Program-made: the position numbers and the translations under genes
Origin: Fuerstiella sp.
Lineage (GTDB): Bacteria; Planctomycetota; Planctomycetia; Planctomycetales; Planctomycetaceae
NCBI GenBank assembly: GCA_022447225.1
Contig: JAKVAZ010000016.1
Span: forward strand, 1-64,000
Direction of reading: 5' to 3'
Length of the DNA stretch: 64,000 bases
The notes under the pieces: generated by a model
What the model was told of the DNA's origin: nothing
Database searches by the model: none
The model's input: the letters and a program-made list of their open reading frames with translations, nothing else
Shown here: piece after piece, positions 19,450-29,672 of the stretch
Position numbering within the stretch: position 1 is the first letter of the stretch
Layout of the letters: every line of letters begins with the position of its first letter

Positions 19450-20947
19450 TCGTTTCTCGCTGAGTCAGAATATCCACTCTGGTACCGACTGCCGGACGGG
19501 GCCACTTTCGTCCGGTCGGTTCTACTCGTACGGACGCGACATCGCCTCCGTCGGACATTTGTCTGGCGGTGACTGCGGGGACTTCCGTCACGATTCCCTG
19601 GCACGGATCATGACCAGGGAATAAAACGGTCAACTGTGTGTTCGGGACCAGTTTGTTGATGGATTCGACGGGAGCTTTGAGAATGATGTAGGGACGATCG
19701 GTGTGGACGATTTTCAGCATCACATCTCCACGCCGCATGTTGTCTCCTTCCCGAAACTGCAGTTGGGTAATCCTGCCATAGTTCGGGCAAAGTACATTGG
19801 TGTTGCGGCTTAGATTTTTCATCTGAGTATATCGTTTTTTCGCTGCATCAAATTCTGACTGCAGAAGTTCAACTCCCGTGGCTCGATTGATCTGAGCTGG
19901 CAGATGAGAGCGTCGTCGTGTCAGTTGTTCTATACGTGCTTCGAGATTCTGAACTTCCAGCTGAAATAAATCGACATTTGTGTCGGCCGGGGTCGGATGT
20001 TTGGATCTCAACCCCTGTAGCGAATCCGCTGACAGTGAATTCAGCGTCGTGGTTCCGGTGATCCCGTTGATGAACAGCAGTGGATCTTTAGGGTATGAGA
20101 TAACACTGCCCGGATTTGACTTTGACACAGTGCAGACCTGGAGCGGTAACCATGTGTCATAGTCGATTGTGACTGCCGGCTGGTGGCCTGTCGGCGACGG
20201 ATAGAATTCCCTGAAGAATTGTGCACGACGTTTTGATTCCAGCACATCCAGATCCAGTTGCTCGATTCTCCACTCCAGTTCCAGCGTGGCTTTCGTTTTT
20301 GCTCTTTGCAGCTCCTCATCAAGCTTTTGCACGTGCTGACGCTGTTGATCAATCTGTTCCCCGGGCTCCGATTCTTCCACGGTGAGCAGAATCTCGCCGG
20401 TAAACACTTCATCTCCTGCCGTAACGTGTGAGCTGAGCAAACGAGAATCGGACGGGACTCGCAAGATTGTAATGTCTGCAGCCAGAATTCCGGTTATTGC
20501 TGGAGTGGTGTGTCTATTGAGCGACCACACAAAGAAGCAACCGATCAACAACGCACACAACAGTACGGTGACAGTTCGGGAGCCTGATGCGGGAAGAGGA
20601 GGAGACGGACTTGGCTGAATGGTTGAATCTCCGGGTGTTGTTGTTGAATTCAGTTCGTCGTTGGCTCTCAGGACCGTCCGGGCCTGAGTCCTCCAGCAGT
20701 CCCGGACGGTCGTCGATACTGGTACACTGAGTGCATCGCTGACGGCGGCAGTCTGGGAATCTGTCCAGGTTGCCACCTGTTCAATGAAATAGACTCCCAG
20801 GCGATTGAGACCGGCTGCCTGGCGGGGGCCAATTGCCGGAATGACTGTAAGATCGTCTGAGACGCGGGGAACTGCGTCGTAAACCAGGCCAAGCTGCGGG
20901 TCGATCCGATAACCACTTGACAAAGGGTAGAGGACATTTGACGCCAT
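19436..20947 (-). CDS. HlyD-type membrane fusion protein with N-terminal helix-hairpin-helix
   Basis: The ATG at 20947 is preferred to an upstream TTG at 20995. The 503-residue product starts with a soluble helix-hairpin-helix segment near 33-75 (VIPAIGPRQAAGLNRLGVYF) of the kind found in DUF4332 proteins, then a Pro/Ser linker, a transmembrane helix at about 124-142, a lipoyl-like half (AGDEVFTGEILLTVEESEPG), two coiled-coil arms (about 190-230 and 320-375), the second lipoyl half (FREGDNMRRGDVMLKI) and a beta-barrel. This is the layout of periplasmic adaptors of type I or efflux exporters. No ABC or RND partner is adjacent. The cytoplasmic HhH head is unusual. Confidence 0.82.
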   Translation of the reverse strand: MASNVLYPLSSGYRIDPQLGLVYDAVPRVSDDLTVIPAIGPRQAAGLNRLGVYFIEQVATWTDSQTAAVSDALSVPVSTTVRDCWRTQARTVLRANDELNSTTTPGDSTIQPSPSPPLPASGSRTVTVLLCALLIGCFFVWSLNRHTTPAITGILAADITILRVPSDSRLLSSHVTAGDEVFTGEILLTVEESEPGEQIDQQRQHVQKLDEELQRAKTKATLELEWRIEQLDLDVLESKRRAQFFREFYPSPTGHQPAVTIDYDTWLPLQVCTVSKSNPGSVISYPKDPLLFINGITGTTTLNSLSADSLQGLRSKHPTPADTNVDLFQLEVQNLEARIEQLTRRRSHLPAQINRATGVELLQSEFDAAKKRYTQMKNLSRNTNVLCPNYGRITQLQFREGDNMRRGDVMLKIVHTDRPYIILKAPVESINKLVPNTQLTVLFPGHDPCQGIVTEVPAVTARQMSDGGDVASVRVEPTGRKWPRPAVGTRVDILTQRETISVH

Positions 20948-21438
20948 AGGACAGTTTCCGGTGATTGTGCGCGCTTCGAACCGTCTGTAGAGCAATGTGC
21001 AGCTGAATACCCGTTTGTCGGATCCGTGTTTTCTGCGCAGAATGCATCCCCTGGACGCGGGAACGCCCCCATCGCTGTCATTTCCATCGGCCTAACCTGC
21101 GATACAGGTTGAAGCAATTCAATCCTGACAGTGCTGACGGTGGATCGGATGAGACTTTCGGGCAGTGATGCAGAGCCTCACAGAGTCAGGAATGTGAGTA
21201 AATCGGTTAATTTGGCATGCCAGATGCTTTTCGTGCGGTAAATGCTGTACTGATCCTTGTCGGGTCGAGATCTCTGGCAGAAAATGATGATGGCTCAATC
21301 TCGATTTTTGCCGCACCACATGATGTGACCGATCACCGATTTTCGCGATGCAGCGCTGAGCAGCAGTTTTTTATTTAACTTTTTCGTTTGTCTGTTGCTT
21401 CCAGCTTCGCCCCTTCTTCTCGCGACGTGAGATGTGCA
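20948..21438. other. Divergent intergenic region
   Basis: About 490 bases between the HlyD-type gene and the DUF255 gene. An AT-rich patch at 21366-21392 is the likeliest promoter area for the rightward gene. No RNA gene, strong hairpin or coding frame stands out. Confidence 0.5.
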
Positions 21439-24078
21439 ATGAAAAAATTACAGAATGCAGCGTGGTTCACGTGCACCATTTGCATGATGGGGTTGATTAT
21501 CCGGACCGGTCCTGGTGCGGTGGCGGACGAGTTGCTGACTATGCCCAACCGCCTGGCCCAGGAGAACAGTCCGTATTTGCTGCTTCACGCTCATAATCCT
21601 GTGGACTGGTATCCCTGGGGGCCGGAGGCTCTTGAGAAGGCAAAGACAGAAGACAAACTCATCTTTCTGTCTGTTGGCTACAGCAGTTGTTACTGGTGCC
21701 ATGTGATGGAACGAAAAGTTTTCAGTGACAAAAGAATTGCAAAGTACCTGAATGATCATTTCATCTGCATCAAGGTCGATCGTGAAGAACGTCCGGATAT
21801 TGACGAGATCTACATGACGAGCCTGCTGGTCTACCAACAGCTAAGTGGTAACCGCGCCGGCGGTGGCTGGCCGCTTTCACTGTTTCTGACTCCTGCGGGG
21901 GATCCGGTCGTTGGTGCAACCTACCTGCCTCCGGAAGATCAACCCAACGGTCGCACCGGATTCCTCACAGCTGCAACACGTATGCTGGCGGCATGGACGG
22001 AACAGCGTGAAAACGTTGAACGGACATCCCGGTTGATCTCGCGCGAAGTCCGCCGGCTGTCAATGCCTGCTGTCTCAAAGGCATCGAGTGTTGATTCTTC
22101 GGTTGTTCAGACAGCGGTGACAGCTGTGGAGGCACTGTATGACTCTGAATGGGGTGGAGTGGACCTGCGCGACGGTAACGTGCAGGGACCCCGTTTTCCG
22201 AATGTGCCAAGACTGCTGTTGTTGATGTCAGTGATTGAGCAGCCTGGAGTCTTGGAAGACTGGCCCGCCGAGTCGACGGAACGGCTGTTAAACATTGTAC
22301 GGCATTCGTTTTCACAAATGGCATACGGCGGAATACGTGATCATCTGGCCGGGGGATTCCATCGGTACAGTACTGATCGCCGTTGGCTTATTCCTCATTT
22401 TGAAAAAATGCTCTATGACCAGGCGCAGTTACTGGAGGGTTATGTCATTGCCGGTCGGGTGACAGGAGATTCGTTCTTCAAAGAAGTGGCAGCTGAAATC
22501 GCTGACTTCGTCTGCGACGAACTGATGACACCGGAAGGCGCGTTTTGTTCAGCGCTCGATGCCGAAACGAACGGGGTTGAAGGCGAATACTATGTCTGGA
22601 ATCAACTGGAGATCGATCAGTTACTGTCAGCGAGTGATGCGATGCTGTTCAGGACAGCATACGGAGCCGGTCGTTCCGGTTCATTTGAACATGGGCACAT
22701 ACTGCATCTTCCGTTAACACCGGACGAGTTAAGCCGTAAACTGAAAATTCCCGTTGCGCAACTGAAAGCCAGACTGTCTTCAATTCGAAAATCGCTGCTC
22801 AATGCGCGCAACAAACGTGAACGTCCACTGCTGGACGACAAGATACTGACAGCATGGAATGCGATGATGATCCGCTCACTGGCCATCAGCGGCCATCAGC
22901 TGGATCGTCCTTCCGATATTGCCGCAGCTGAACGGGCGGCCCGTTTTTTACTGCAGAACCTGCTGCAGGAAGACGGCAGTCTGCTTCGTTCATTCCGAAA
23001 CGGTGAAGCGAATCATGCTGCGTATCTCGATGATTATGCTTATCTGGTCTCAGCACTAATCACTTTGCATGATACCACCGGCGACGAAATATGGCTGCAA
23101 TCTGCCAGGGAACTGAATCAGCGGCAGCTGGATCTGTTTTATGATGACGCTAAGTGTCTCTTCTATTTTACCGCTTATGATCAGCAGCGTCTGATTGCCC
23201 GGACCAGTTCTCCCTTTGATTCCGTATTTCCTTCGGGCAACAGCGTAGCGATTCGTAATCTGATGCGTCTCTCCGACGGCTCGCAGCAATTGACAGAACG
23301 AGTACAGCAGACGCTGTTGAGATTCGTCCCGGTCATTGAGAAATCACCATCGTCCTGCAGTGGACTGGCTCTGGCCGTTCATGAATGGCTGATTGGTGAT
23401 GAGAAACGCGCTGCAGCGGACATTGACCGACGGCTGGAAGAACAATTGCCTCTGGTGGTACGGAATCTGGACCGTCGTTTTCTGCCCGTGAAGGCTGTGT
23501 CAGGTGACGAAACTGCCGTGGAGTCTCAGACTGTGTTCCGTCCGGTGCTGATTCCGGAACCGACGAGGAAGTCAAAGGCTCCTAAACGAGTGACAGCAAA
23601 AATCTATCCGCTTTATAACAAGCTGCCGCGCGGAGAAGTGTGTCCGGTTGCGATCGAGCTCAATGTTCAGAAGGGCTGGCATATCAATGCCAGCAGGCCA
23701 AGTCCGGACTTCCTGATTCCAACAGAAGTCACCCTCCGGACGAATCCAAAGGCCAAAGTCAGGATCACTCGAATCAAATATCCCAAACACAAGCTGCACA
23801 GGATCAAGGATGAACCGGAGCCCTATCATGTCTACGACGGTAAAGTGATGATTTATTGTCTGCTGGAAACGGACGCGAGTGAACGTCGCGATAAAACGAC
23901 GCTTAAGTTTCATATTCGGTATCAGGCCTGCAATGACCGACAGTGTGAGAAGCCTGTGACCGAGGTCATGACCGGAACCCTGGCTCTGGCCGATCCCGGA
24001 GATGATATCAAAACGATTCATCGAAACAGATTTCCACAGGCAAACAAAGACCGGTCGTTTCGTGATGAGAAGGAATAG
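21439..24078 (+). CDS. Secreted DUF255 (YyaL-type) thioredoxin-fold protein fused to a DsbD-alpha-like domain
   Basis: From the ATG at 21439 there is a signal-like helix, then the DUF255 hallmark [18 protein letters not shown] near 44-61 and a thioredoxin-fold CYWC at 84-87. The middle (about 200-650) is an alpha/alpha-barrel like N-acylglucosamine epimerases ([20 protein letters not shown]). Residues about 719-855 differ from standard family members: [22 protein letters not shown] and [12 protein letters not shown] resemble the alpha domain of the thiol transporter DsbD, with a CX4C pair at 831/836. At about 880 residues it is longer than the usual 680. A periplasmic or paryphoplasmic redox role is likely. 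Confidence 0.88.
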   Translation: MKKLQNAAWFTCTICMMGLIIRTGPGAVADELLTMPNRLAQENSPYLLLHAHNPVDWYPWGPEALEKAKTEDKLIFLSVGYSSCYWCHVMERKVFSDKRIAKYLNDHFICIKVDREERPDIDEIYMTSLLVYQQLSGNRAGGGWPLSLFLTPAGDPVVGATYLPPEDQPNGRTGFLTAATRMLAAWTEQRENVERTSRLISREVRRLSMPAVSKASSVDSSVVQTAVTAVEALYDSEWGGVDLRDGNVQGPRFPNVPRLLLLMSVIEQPGVLEDWPAESTERLLNIVRHSFSQMAYGGIRDHLAGGFHRYSTDRRWLIPHFEKMLYDQAQLLEGYVIAGRVTGDSFFKEVAAEIADFVCDELMTPEGAFCSALDAETNGVEGEYYVWNQLEIDQLLSASDAMLFRTAYGAGRSGSFEHGHILHLPLTPDELSRKLKIPVAQLKARLSSIRKSLLNARNKRERPLLDDKILTAWNAMMIRSLAISGHQLDRPSDIAAAERAARFLLQNLLQEDGSLLRSFRNGEANHAAYLDDYAYLVSALITLHDTTGDEIWLQSARELNQRQLDLFYDDAKCLFYFTAYDQQRLIARTSSPFDSVFPSGNSVAIRNLMRLSDGSQQLTERVQQTLLRFVPVIEKSPSSCSGLALAVHEWLIGDEKRAAADIDRRLEEQLPLVVRNLDRRFLPVKAVSGDETAVESQTVFRPVLIPEPTRKSKAPKRVTAKIYPLYNKLPRGEVCPVAIELNVQKGWHINASRPSPDFLIPTEVTLRTNPKAKVRITRIKYPKHKLHRIKDEPEPYHVYDGKVMIYCLLETDASERRDKTTLKFHIRYQACNDRQCEKPVTEVMTGTLALADPGDDIKTIHRNRFPQANKDRSFRDEKE

Positions 24079-24158
24079 TCTTTTGTTTCACCGGGAAGAA
24101 TTCTTCGTTTTTTAGAGTGTGTTCAGTCACCGGCCAGCTTCCCGTTCCCGCGAAACAG

Positions 24159-24181
24159 ACTGACCGAATGCTTTGGTCAGT
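24159..24181. other. Hairpin between DUF255 gene and next gene
   Basis: ACTGACC pairs perfectly with GGTCAGT around a nine-base loop. There is no T-run, so termination is uncertain. A weaker GAAG/CTTC stem with six T lies upstream near 24100-24116 and may help end the preceding transcript. Confidence 0.35.
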
Positions 24182-24258
24182 AGCACTGGAGCCTCCTGCC
24201 TGATAATTTAGGGGGGCAGTTGTTACCCGTTTTATTACTTGGATTTGTGCAGCTCACC

Positions 24259-24765
24259 ATGTCGGTTCAGCCAATTGCAGGGGTTAGTCCCCGTTCTGAA
24301 TCTATCGTGATGACAGAACATCCCTCTATTGCAGCGGGAATGCCGGGGCAGGCTCTTGGCACTTTCTATGACTGCATCCCGGTACGCGTGTTTGGACTGA
24401 CGGTTTCTCATTTGCTGTTTGCATTGCCGACAGCACCGCTTGCCATTGGGCTCTACGCTCTGCAGCGACTTGCAGGTGAGTCTTTTGTGCTCACGAATCG
24501 GTCCCTGCAGATTTGGGCCGCTCGTTCAGGACGCTGTGTGTCATCGGTGGATTTGTCTCAGGTCGCTGACGCCGAAGTTACGCAGGCCCCCGGCCAGAAA
24601 TTTTTTAAAGCCGGGGACATATTGGTGCGCAATGCTTCCGGCGAAATTATTCAGCGGCTGCGTGGTGTTCCGGATGCTCTGTCGTTCAGTAACGCAATTC
24701 AGCGGACAGCCGAATCCCGGCGGTTGGTGCAGTCAGCGATGGAGACAATTGAGGCACGCGGCTAA
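24259..24765 (+). CDS. Small membrane protein with PH-like domain
   Basis: About 168 residues from the ATG at 24259. The start is uncertain: a TTG at 24220 has a G-rich tract upstream, and an ATG at 24310 is also in frame. A hydrophobic helix near 45-68 (FGLTVSHLLFALPTAPLAIG) is followed by a segment like bacterial PH domains (ESFVLTNRSLQIWAARSGRC, then VDLSQVADAEV and GDILVRNASGEIIQRLRGV), which read membrane-proximal signals in YdbT-type proteins. The end is helical. Function unknown. It converges on the following small coiled-coil gene. Confidence 0.6.
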   Translation: MSVQPIAGVSPRSESIVMTEHPSIAAGMPGQALGTFYDCIPVRVFGLTVSHLLFALPTAPLAIGLYALQRLAGESFVLTNRSLQIWAARSGRCVSSVDLSQVADAEVTQAPGQKFFKAGDILVRNASGEIIQRLRGVPDALSFSNAIQRTAESRRLVQSAMETIEARG

Positions 24766-24799
24766 GCCGGATTTGATACCCGAGTTCCTGCGTTTCACA

Positions 24800-25093
24800 T
24801 CAAAACCCGGGATCATCTTCTTCGATCTGTGTTCGAAGTTCGTCACGTTCTTTTCGCGTGATTTCAAGATCAAACAACAGGAATTTTAACTCCAGACGGA
24901 GTTGTGCCAGGGCCTCCTGGACCAGGTTCAGTATCCGCCGCCTGCGTTGCACCGATTCAGCGACTCGTTTGAATGCGATGTCAATCTCACGGCGGTCATT
25001 CAGTTTGGTCCTGTCAACCAACTGCCGCAGCTCAATCAGCTCTGCCGGCAACTGATCCGCATGATCATGAGGGATCCGTTTTTGATTCGTCAT
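24800..25093 (-). CDS. Small coiled-coil protein of unknown function
   Basis: The ATG at 25093 has AGGAC upstream, and the 97-residue product is mostly one long charged helix (ELIELRQLVDRTKLNDRREI, then RILNLVQEALAQLRLELKFL, then TRKERDELRTQIEED). A longer in-frame start at 25159 lacks support. It has no membrane segment or metal site. The pattern suits a dimeric coiled coil, perhaps an adaptor or regulator. I do not recognise a family. Confidence 0.6.
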   Translation of the reverse strand: MTNQKRIPHDHADQLPAELIELRQLVDRTKLNDRREIDIAFKRVAESVQRRRRILNLVQEALAQLRLELKFLLFDLEITRKERDELRTQIEEDDPGF

Positions 25094-25513
25094 TGCCGAT
25101 GTCCTGCTTTTTGATTTCGTCCGGTTGAGGGAATTCCGGAGAGCGACAGGAACTGTCACTTTGCAACGTATTTTGCAGGACCAGACAAGCGACTTTCAAA
25201 GACTTTCTGAAGTGACATCCTCCAGTTCAATGCAGAATCACGGGACAAACGGCACAATCTGCGCAAAACCCATTGTCAGTCTCCAGACCGGCATCGGTCG
25301 CGAGAACCTGAGCCGTTAACGGTGATTGGTTCGGAATTTAGCCGAAAACAGGCGGGTTAGGCCGGCTGGACTCGGATCCCTCAAATGTTTGCAGGACTGC
25401 TCTCGGCGAAAACCAGTGAATTCAGTAGGCTGACACCAAGTGTTTCCGGGGCTGGCACGCTGCTGCGGACCCGGTTCTCACCAAACGTCTGTCTCCATTT
25501 GCGATCGTCACGG
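25094..25513. other. Divergent intergenic region
   Basis: About 420 bases. The start of the rightward gene is placed at 25514, but its frame stays open back to 25385, so part of this stretch could be coding if that start is wrong. No RNA gene, repeat or strong promoter was seen. Confidence 0.45.
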
Positions 25514-28324
25514 ATGTTTTTGAGTCGATTCCTGTTACGGATCTGGCCGCGGATTCCGTTCCTGTCTTTGCCGGTGTTTGCTTTCGCTGTTTTTTGTGTT
25601 TCAACAGTGGGGCTGGCGGATGAAGCTACGTCAATATGGGAAAATGAACCTGTCGTTGGCGATCAAATACGATTTGTAGACGTAATATCGCTGACGGAAG
25701 AAGAAAGACCGTTTCAGCGATTCCGTTTTCAGTCCGGGGCCGATTTTCAGGATTGTCGAATTGAAGCACGTGTTCCGGCAATGATTCCGGTCGAGGAGTT
25801 CCTTGTTCGGACACGTGTCAATTCGACTCATGCCGGTCTGCGGTTGGGAATTCGGCTGGTCCTGCCTGGCCAGAGGGACCCTGAATCCAATGGACCGCTT
25901 ACGACCTGGCTGTTTGGCGAACGGTCAACGAATGCATCTGAGTGGCAGTCGCTGAAGGTTGGAACGCCTTCCCAGATTGATGCTGAGATTTTTCGTGTTC
26001 GTTCCCGGCTGGCGCCTGTCCGAATTGATACCCAAGGGCTTTATATTGACAGGGTGTCCCTGCTTTCTCAGTTTAGCACGGGTGCGTGTGTGATTGACAT
26101 CGAGCCTGTGAGTTATGGGCCGATTGTGCTTCGATCTTCTTCCGATGATCCCGTTATTGAGCTGCCGTCGGAGAGCTCAGTGGCAAAAAGAACGGGTCGA
26201 CTTCGCGTCGAGCGCAATCAGGTGTTTCTGAACGGGGAACGCAGATTGCTACAAATGATGCCGGATCACGGTGAATCATTGCAGACGATTCGCGAGTTGG
26301 GGATCAACACACTTTGGACACAAAATCAGGACATGAGTGAGAGACCTCGTGACTTATCAGAAGCTGGCATTATCGTTGCTGTCACGCCTCCTCATCCCAG
26401 GTTTGATCCTGCAGATTTCAGTCGCCCGCTGAATGGTCTGATGCCTCTGCATCATCAGATGGAAACAGCTGACATTTTCTGCCTCGGTAACCGGGTTCTT
26501 CCACATCAACTGCCCCACCTGCTTGCGTGGGCTCGACTGGTGCGCAGTTCAGATCGACTCCTCCGCCGACCGATTTTGGCTGATGTCACCGCTTCAGAAG
26601 GTCTGGCATCGCGGCAGATCGATATGGTGGGTATTGGAGTACCATCACTTCATCGGTGTCTGACATTTGGTGGATTTCGAAACAGCATTCTGCATAAGAC
26701 ACGTCGTGCCTCACAAATGACGCTTCCCTGGACCTGGATTCAGACGGAGTCTCCAGGATCCATGACACGATGGAGACAGGCGGTCGGACTGGACCCGCTG
26801 GTCGTTGAGCCGGAGCAGATTACCATGCAGGTGATTGCAGCTTTGTCGGCCGGTGTTCGGGCGATTGCATTTTGGAAAACCCAACCGTTTGGTGGTGGTC
26901 AGCTGCAGGAATCAGAAGTCGGTCTGGTGGTGGCACTCTCGTCGCTCCAGATCCAGCTTTTGGAGTCGTGGCTGGTGACTGGGCAGGCGCAGACATACAT
27001 CGCTGTTGATGACGGTCGATCCAGTTCACGGAGTCGTTCCGGAACAAAACCAAAGAGACTTCAGTCGGTGGTCGCCACATCGCCGGTGTCACTCGACCCG
27101 GTGAAATCCGCCATTCCGCGAACACCGGATGCTGCCGTGATCAGTGGCCGTGACGGTTCGCTGATGATTGTGGCCTTATGGGACGATTCCTCACATTATG
27201 TCCCAGGACAGCTTTACGCCCGGAAAGCCAGTCTCATCGCGACTGCCCGGGAGACATCTTCTGCTGCACAGATTACGATGACCGATGTGACAGGACTGCC
27301 TCGAAACGCTCAGCCAGGCGGACTTGCTGTCACACTGAAAGATCTGGATCTCTTTGGAGTAATTCTTGTATCGTCTAATCCTGAAATTTTTGGCGAGATG
27401 CGTCGCCGTGTTCAGTCGGTGGCGCCGCGAGCCGCAGAACTCAAATGTGCAATTGCTCGCCTAAAATATCAGCGTGTGTCCGAGACGTGCGCGAACATCG
27501 ATCAATTGGCTCCGCAGGCGCCGCCTTCCGCGTCCCAATGGCTGGTAAACGCGGCCAGGATGTTGAAGTATGCCGAAACGGCACTCCAGAATGATCGATT
27601 TCAGGAAGCCGATCGACGAGCAGAGGGGTGTCTGAGGGCACTGCGGGCTACCCAGAACCTGTACTGGACAACTGCAATCAGGCAACTGCCGACACCGACT
27701 GCCAGTCCGTACACCGTTGCATTTTCATCGCTACCTGAACACTGGCAAATGATGGCAACTATTGGTTCTGCCCAGCCATCGGACAATCTCCTGCCACCGG
27801 GTCCGTTTCACCGTCGCCATGAAATGGAGCAGATGGGGTGGACTTTTCCGGAGCTGACAGACAACGTTTATAAGACGCGTTCCCGACTGCGGGACGATTC
27901 AAATCACAACATAGGTTTTTTGCAGCTGGCGGCATGGAAGCCCGAGAATACACAGGCTCCGCTCTCGACTCAGCCGTCGACACTCGTCAGTCTGCCACCG
28001 GTAGTTGTGGAGGCTGGTGACCTGGTTGAGTTGCGCGGACGAGTACGGCTCAGTACATCAGCGATTCCGGCGGTTGAGGAATTTCCATTGATGGTTTTCG
28101 ACAGTGAACTGGGACCTGAATTTGCTGTTCGCCCAGCACTGGATGCGGACTGGAGGATATTTCACATGTACCGCCAGGCCGCGGTTTCCGGCCCCCTTCA
28201 GTTTACACTTGGTCTGCAGGGCAGCGCTGAAGTCCATGTGGATCTGGACAACCTGGTGGTGCGCACCGTCGGTCGAGCCAGGGGCGGCGATGTGAAATCA
28301 AGGACGGCATTGGTTCCCGAGTAA
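25514..28324 (+). CDS. Large secreted protein, possibly glycosidase-like
   Basis: From the ATG at 25514 a signal peptide is clear (FLSLPVFAFAVFCVSTVGLA, then DEA). The 936-residue product has an N-terminal beta-rich part. The central part from about 210 looks like a TIM barrel with an Asn/Asp pattern of glycosidases (GINTLWTQNQDMSERPRDLS, then AGIIVAVTPPHPRF, then VRAIAFWKTQPFGGGQ). The C-terminal part (about 745-930) is again a beta-sandwich (VELRGRVRLSTSAIP, VHVDLDNLVVRTVG), like a carbohydrate-binding module. I cannot place catalytic acids, so glycosidase function is a guess from shape. It is followed by fba 227 bases later, without an obvious link. Confidence 0.72.
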   Translation: MFLSRFLLRIWPRIPFLSLPVFAFAVFCVSTVGLADEATSIWENEPVVGDQIRFVDVISLTEEERPFQRFRFQSGADFQDCRIEARVPAMIPVEEFLVRTRVNSTHAGLRLGIRLVLPGQRDPESNGPLTTWLFGERSTNASEWQSLKVGTPSQIDAEIFRVRSRLAPVRIDTQGLYIDRVSLLSQFSTGACVIDIEPVSYGPIVLRSSSDDPVIELPSESSVAKRTGRLRVERNQVFLNGERRLLQMMPDHGESLQTIRELGINTLWTQNQDMSERPRDLSEAGIIVAVTPPHPRFDPADFSRPLNGLMPLHHQMETADIFCLGNRVLPHQLPHLLAWARLVRSSDRLLRRPILADVTASEGLASRQIDMVGIGVPSLHRCLTFGGFRNSILHKTRRASQMTLPWTWIQTESPGSMTRWRQAVGLDPLVVEPEQITMQVIAALSAGVRAIAFWKTQPFGGGQLQESEVGLVVALSSLQIQLLESWLVTGQAQTYIAVDDGRSSSRSRSGTKPKRLQSVVATSPVSLDPVKSAIPRTPDAAVISGRDGSLMIVALWDDSSHYVPGQLYARKASLIATARETSSAAQITMTDVTGLPRNAQPGGLAVTLKDLDLFGVILVSSNPEIFGEMRRRVQSVAPRAAELKCAIARLKYQRVSETCANIDQLAPQAPPSASQWLVNAARMLKYAETALQNDRFQEADRRAEGCLRALRATQNLYWTTAIRQLPTPTASPYTVAFSSLPEHWQMMATIGSAQPSDNLLPPGPFHRRHEMEQMGWTFPELTDNVYKTRSRLRDDSNHNIGFLQLAAWKPENTQAPLSTQPSTLVSLPPVVVEAGDLVELRGRVRLSTSAIPAVEEFPLMVFDSELGPEFAVRPALDADWRIFHMYRQAAVSGPLQFTLGLQGSAEVHVDLDNLVVRTVGRARGGDVKSRTALVPE

Positions 28325-28551
28325 AAGGAGTCGGGGCCGCCTCATCGTAGCCTGAATGAGAATTGCGGCGCAGATCGCCCCCGATTTGTGTCAGAGCTTG
28401 CAGGTTGATCATCAGTCGATAGGCTGTCGGACTGATCAGATGGCAGGTGATATCTGCCGTTGCTGTCACTGGGCGAGCCAATCCCTCGAAGGAGATGCCG
28501 CCATACTGTCAATCGCCATTCCTCACAGAGAAAACAGAACAGGTTCACGAT

Positions 28552-29583
28552 ATGCCCATTGCGACACCCGAACAGTATGCAAAGATGCTGGATGCCGCTC
28601 AACAGGGTGGATATGCCTATCCAGGAATTAATGTGACGTCCATTACGACGTTGAATGCCGGGATGAAGGGATTTGCCGATGCCGGTTCGGACGGCATCAT
28701 TCAGTTCTCCACGGGTGCTGGTGAATTTGCCTCGGGACTGAATGTCAAAGACGCGGTTCATGGCGTCATTGTGCTGGCCGAAGCTGCTCATCGACTGGCC
28801 GAAAAGTATGACATTCTGATTGGGTTGCACACCGACCATTGCCAGCCGAAGAAAGTCGATTCGTTCCTCAAACCGTTGATTGCGGAAACAGCCGCACGAC
28901 GTGCTTCCGGCCGAGGAAATCTGTTTAATTCTCACATGTACGACGGGTCAGAACTGCCTCTGGATCAGAATATCTCTGAAAGCATTGAGCTGCTGAAGCT
29001 TTGTGCGGAAAACGAAATCATTCTGGAAGTCGAAGCCGGAGTCGTTGGTGGTGAAGAAGACGGCATCGATCATTCCGATGTCGCCGATGAAAAACTGTAC
29101 ACAACGCCCGAAGATATGGTCCAGGTCTATGAGGCGCTGAACGGCCTCGGGCGATTTATGTTCGCTGCGACTTTTGGCAACGTTCACGGACATTACAAGC
29201 CTGGTGCGGTGAAACTAAGGCCTGAGATTCTGAAGGACGGGCAGAAAGCCGTTATTGAAAAATACGGGGCTGCGGCAGAATTTGACCTGGTCTTTCATGG
29301 CGGATCAGGAACTCCCAGTGCTCAGTTGAAGGAGACACTGGACTACGGAGTCGTGAAGATGAACATCGACACGGATACGCAGTATGCGTTCACTCGTCCT
29401 GTTGCAGATTTCATCCTTAAGAATTACGACCAGGTGATGATGATCGACGGAGAGATTGGCAGCAAGAAAGCCTACGATCCCCGCACGACGCTCAAACTGG
29501 CTGAAGCGGGTGTGGCCGCCCGCCTGCAGCGGGCCTGTGCTGATCTGAACAGCAGCGGTCAGTCGATCTTTGGAAAAGTGTGA
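28552..29583 (+). CDS. fba: Class II fructose-bisphosphate aldolase
   Basis: Cleaves fructose 1,6-bisphosphate to dihydroxyacetone phosphate and glyceraldehyde 3-phosphate in glycolysis, and runs in reverse for gluconeogenesis. The 343-residue length and motifs fit the FbaA-type class IIA enzyme: zinc and catalytic region LIGLHTDHCQPKK near 81-93, EVEAGVVGGEEDG near 160, zinc ligand in FGNVHGHYKPG, FHGGSGTP with the third His, and phosphate site VKMNIDTDTQYAFTRPV. The start is the ATG at 28552; 35 upstream in-frame codons do not belong to the family. A clear terminator follows. Confidence 0.97.
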   Translation: MPIATPEQYAKMLDAAQQGGYAYPGINVTSITTLNAGMKGFADAGSDGIIQFSTGAGEFASGLNVKDAVHGVIVLAEAAHRLAEKYDILIGLHTDHCQPKKVDSFLKPLIAETAARRASGRGNLFNSHMYDGSELPLDQNISESIELLKLCAENEIILEVEAGVVGGEEDGIDHSDVADEKLYTTPEDMVQVYEALNGLGRFMFAATFGNVHGHYKPGAVKLRPEILKDGQKAVIEKYGAAAEFDLVFHGGSGTPSAQLKETLDYGVVKMNIDTDTQYAFTRPVADFILKNYDQVMMIDGEIGSKKAYDPRTTLKLAEAGVAARLQRACADLNSSGQSIFGKV

Positions 29584-29611
29584 CGTTTTTGGTGAATGTG
29601 CGTTAATTGTT

Positions 29612-29644
29612 CGGCCGTTCGTGAATGCGAGCGGCCGGTTTTTT
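29612..29644 (+). terminator. Rho-independent terminator after fba
   Basis: CGGCCGTTCG pairs with CGAGCGGCCG (one G-T pair) around a six-base loop, followed by GTTTTTT. It lies 29 bases after the aldolase stop and shows that the following methyltransferase has its own start, downstream of 29650. Confidence 0.92.
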
Positions 29645-29672
29645 ATCAGCTGAATATTGGCCCGGCCAGAGC

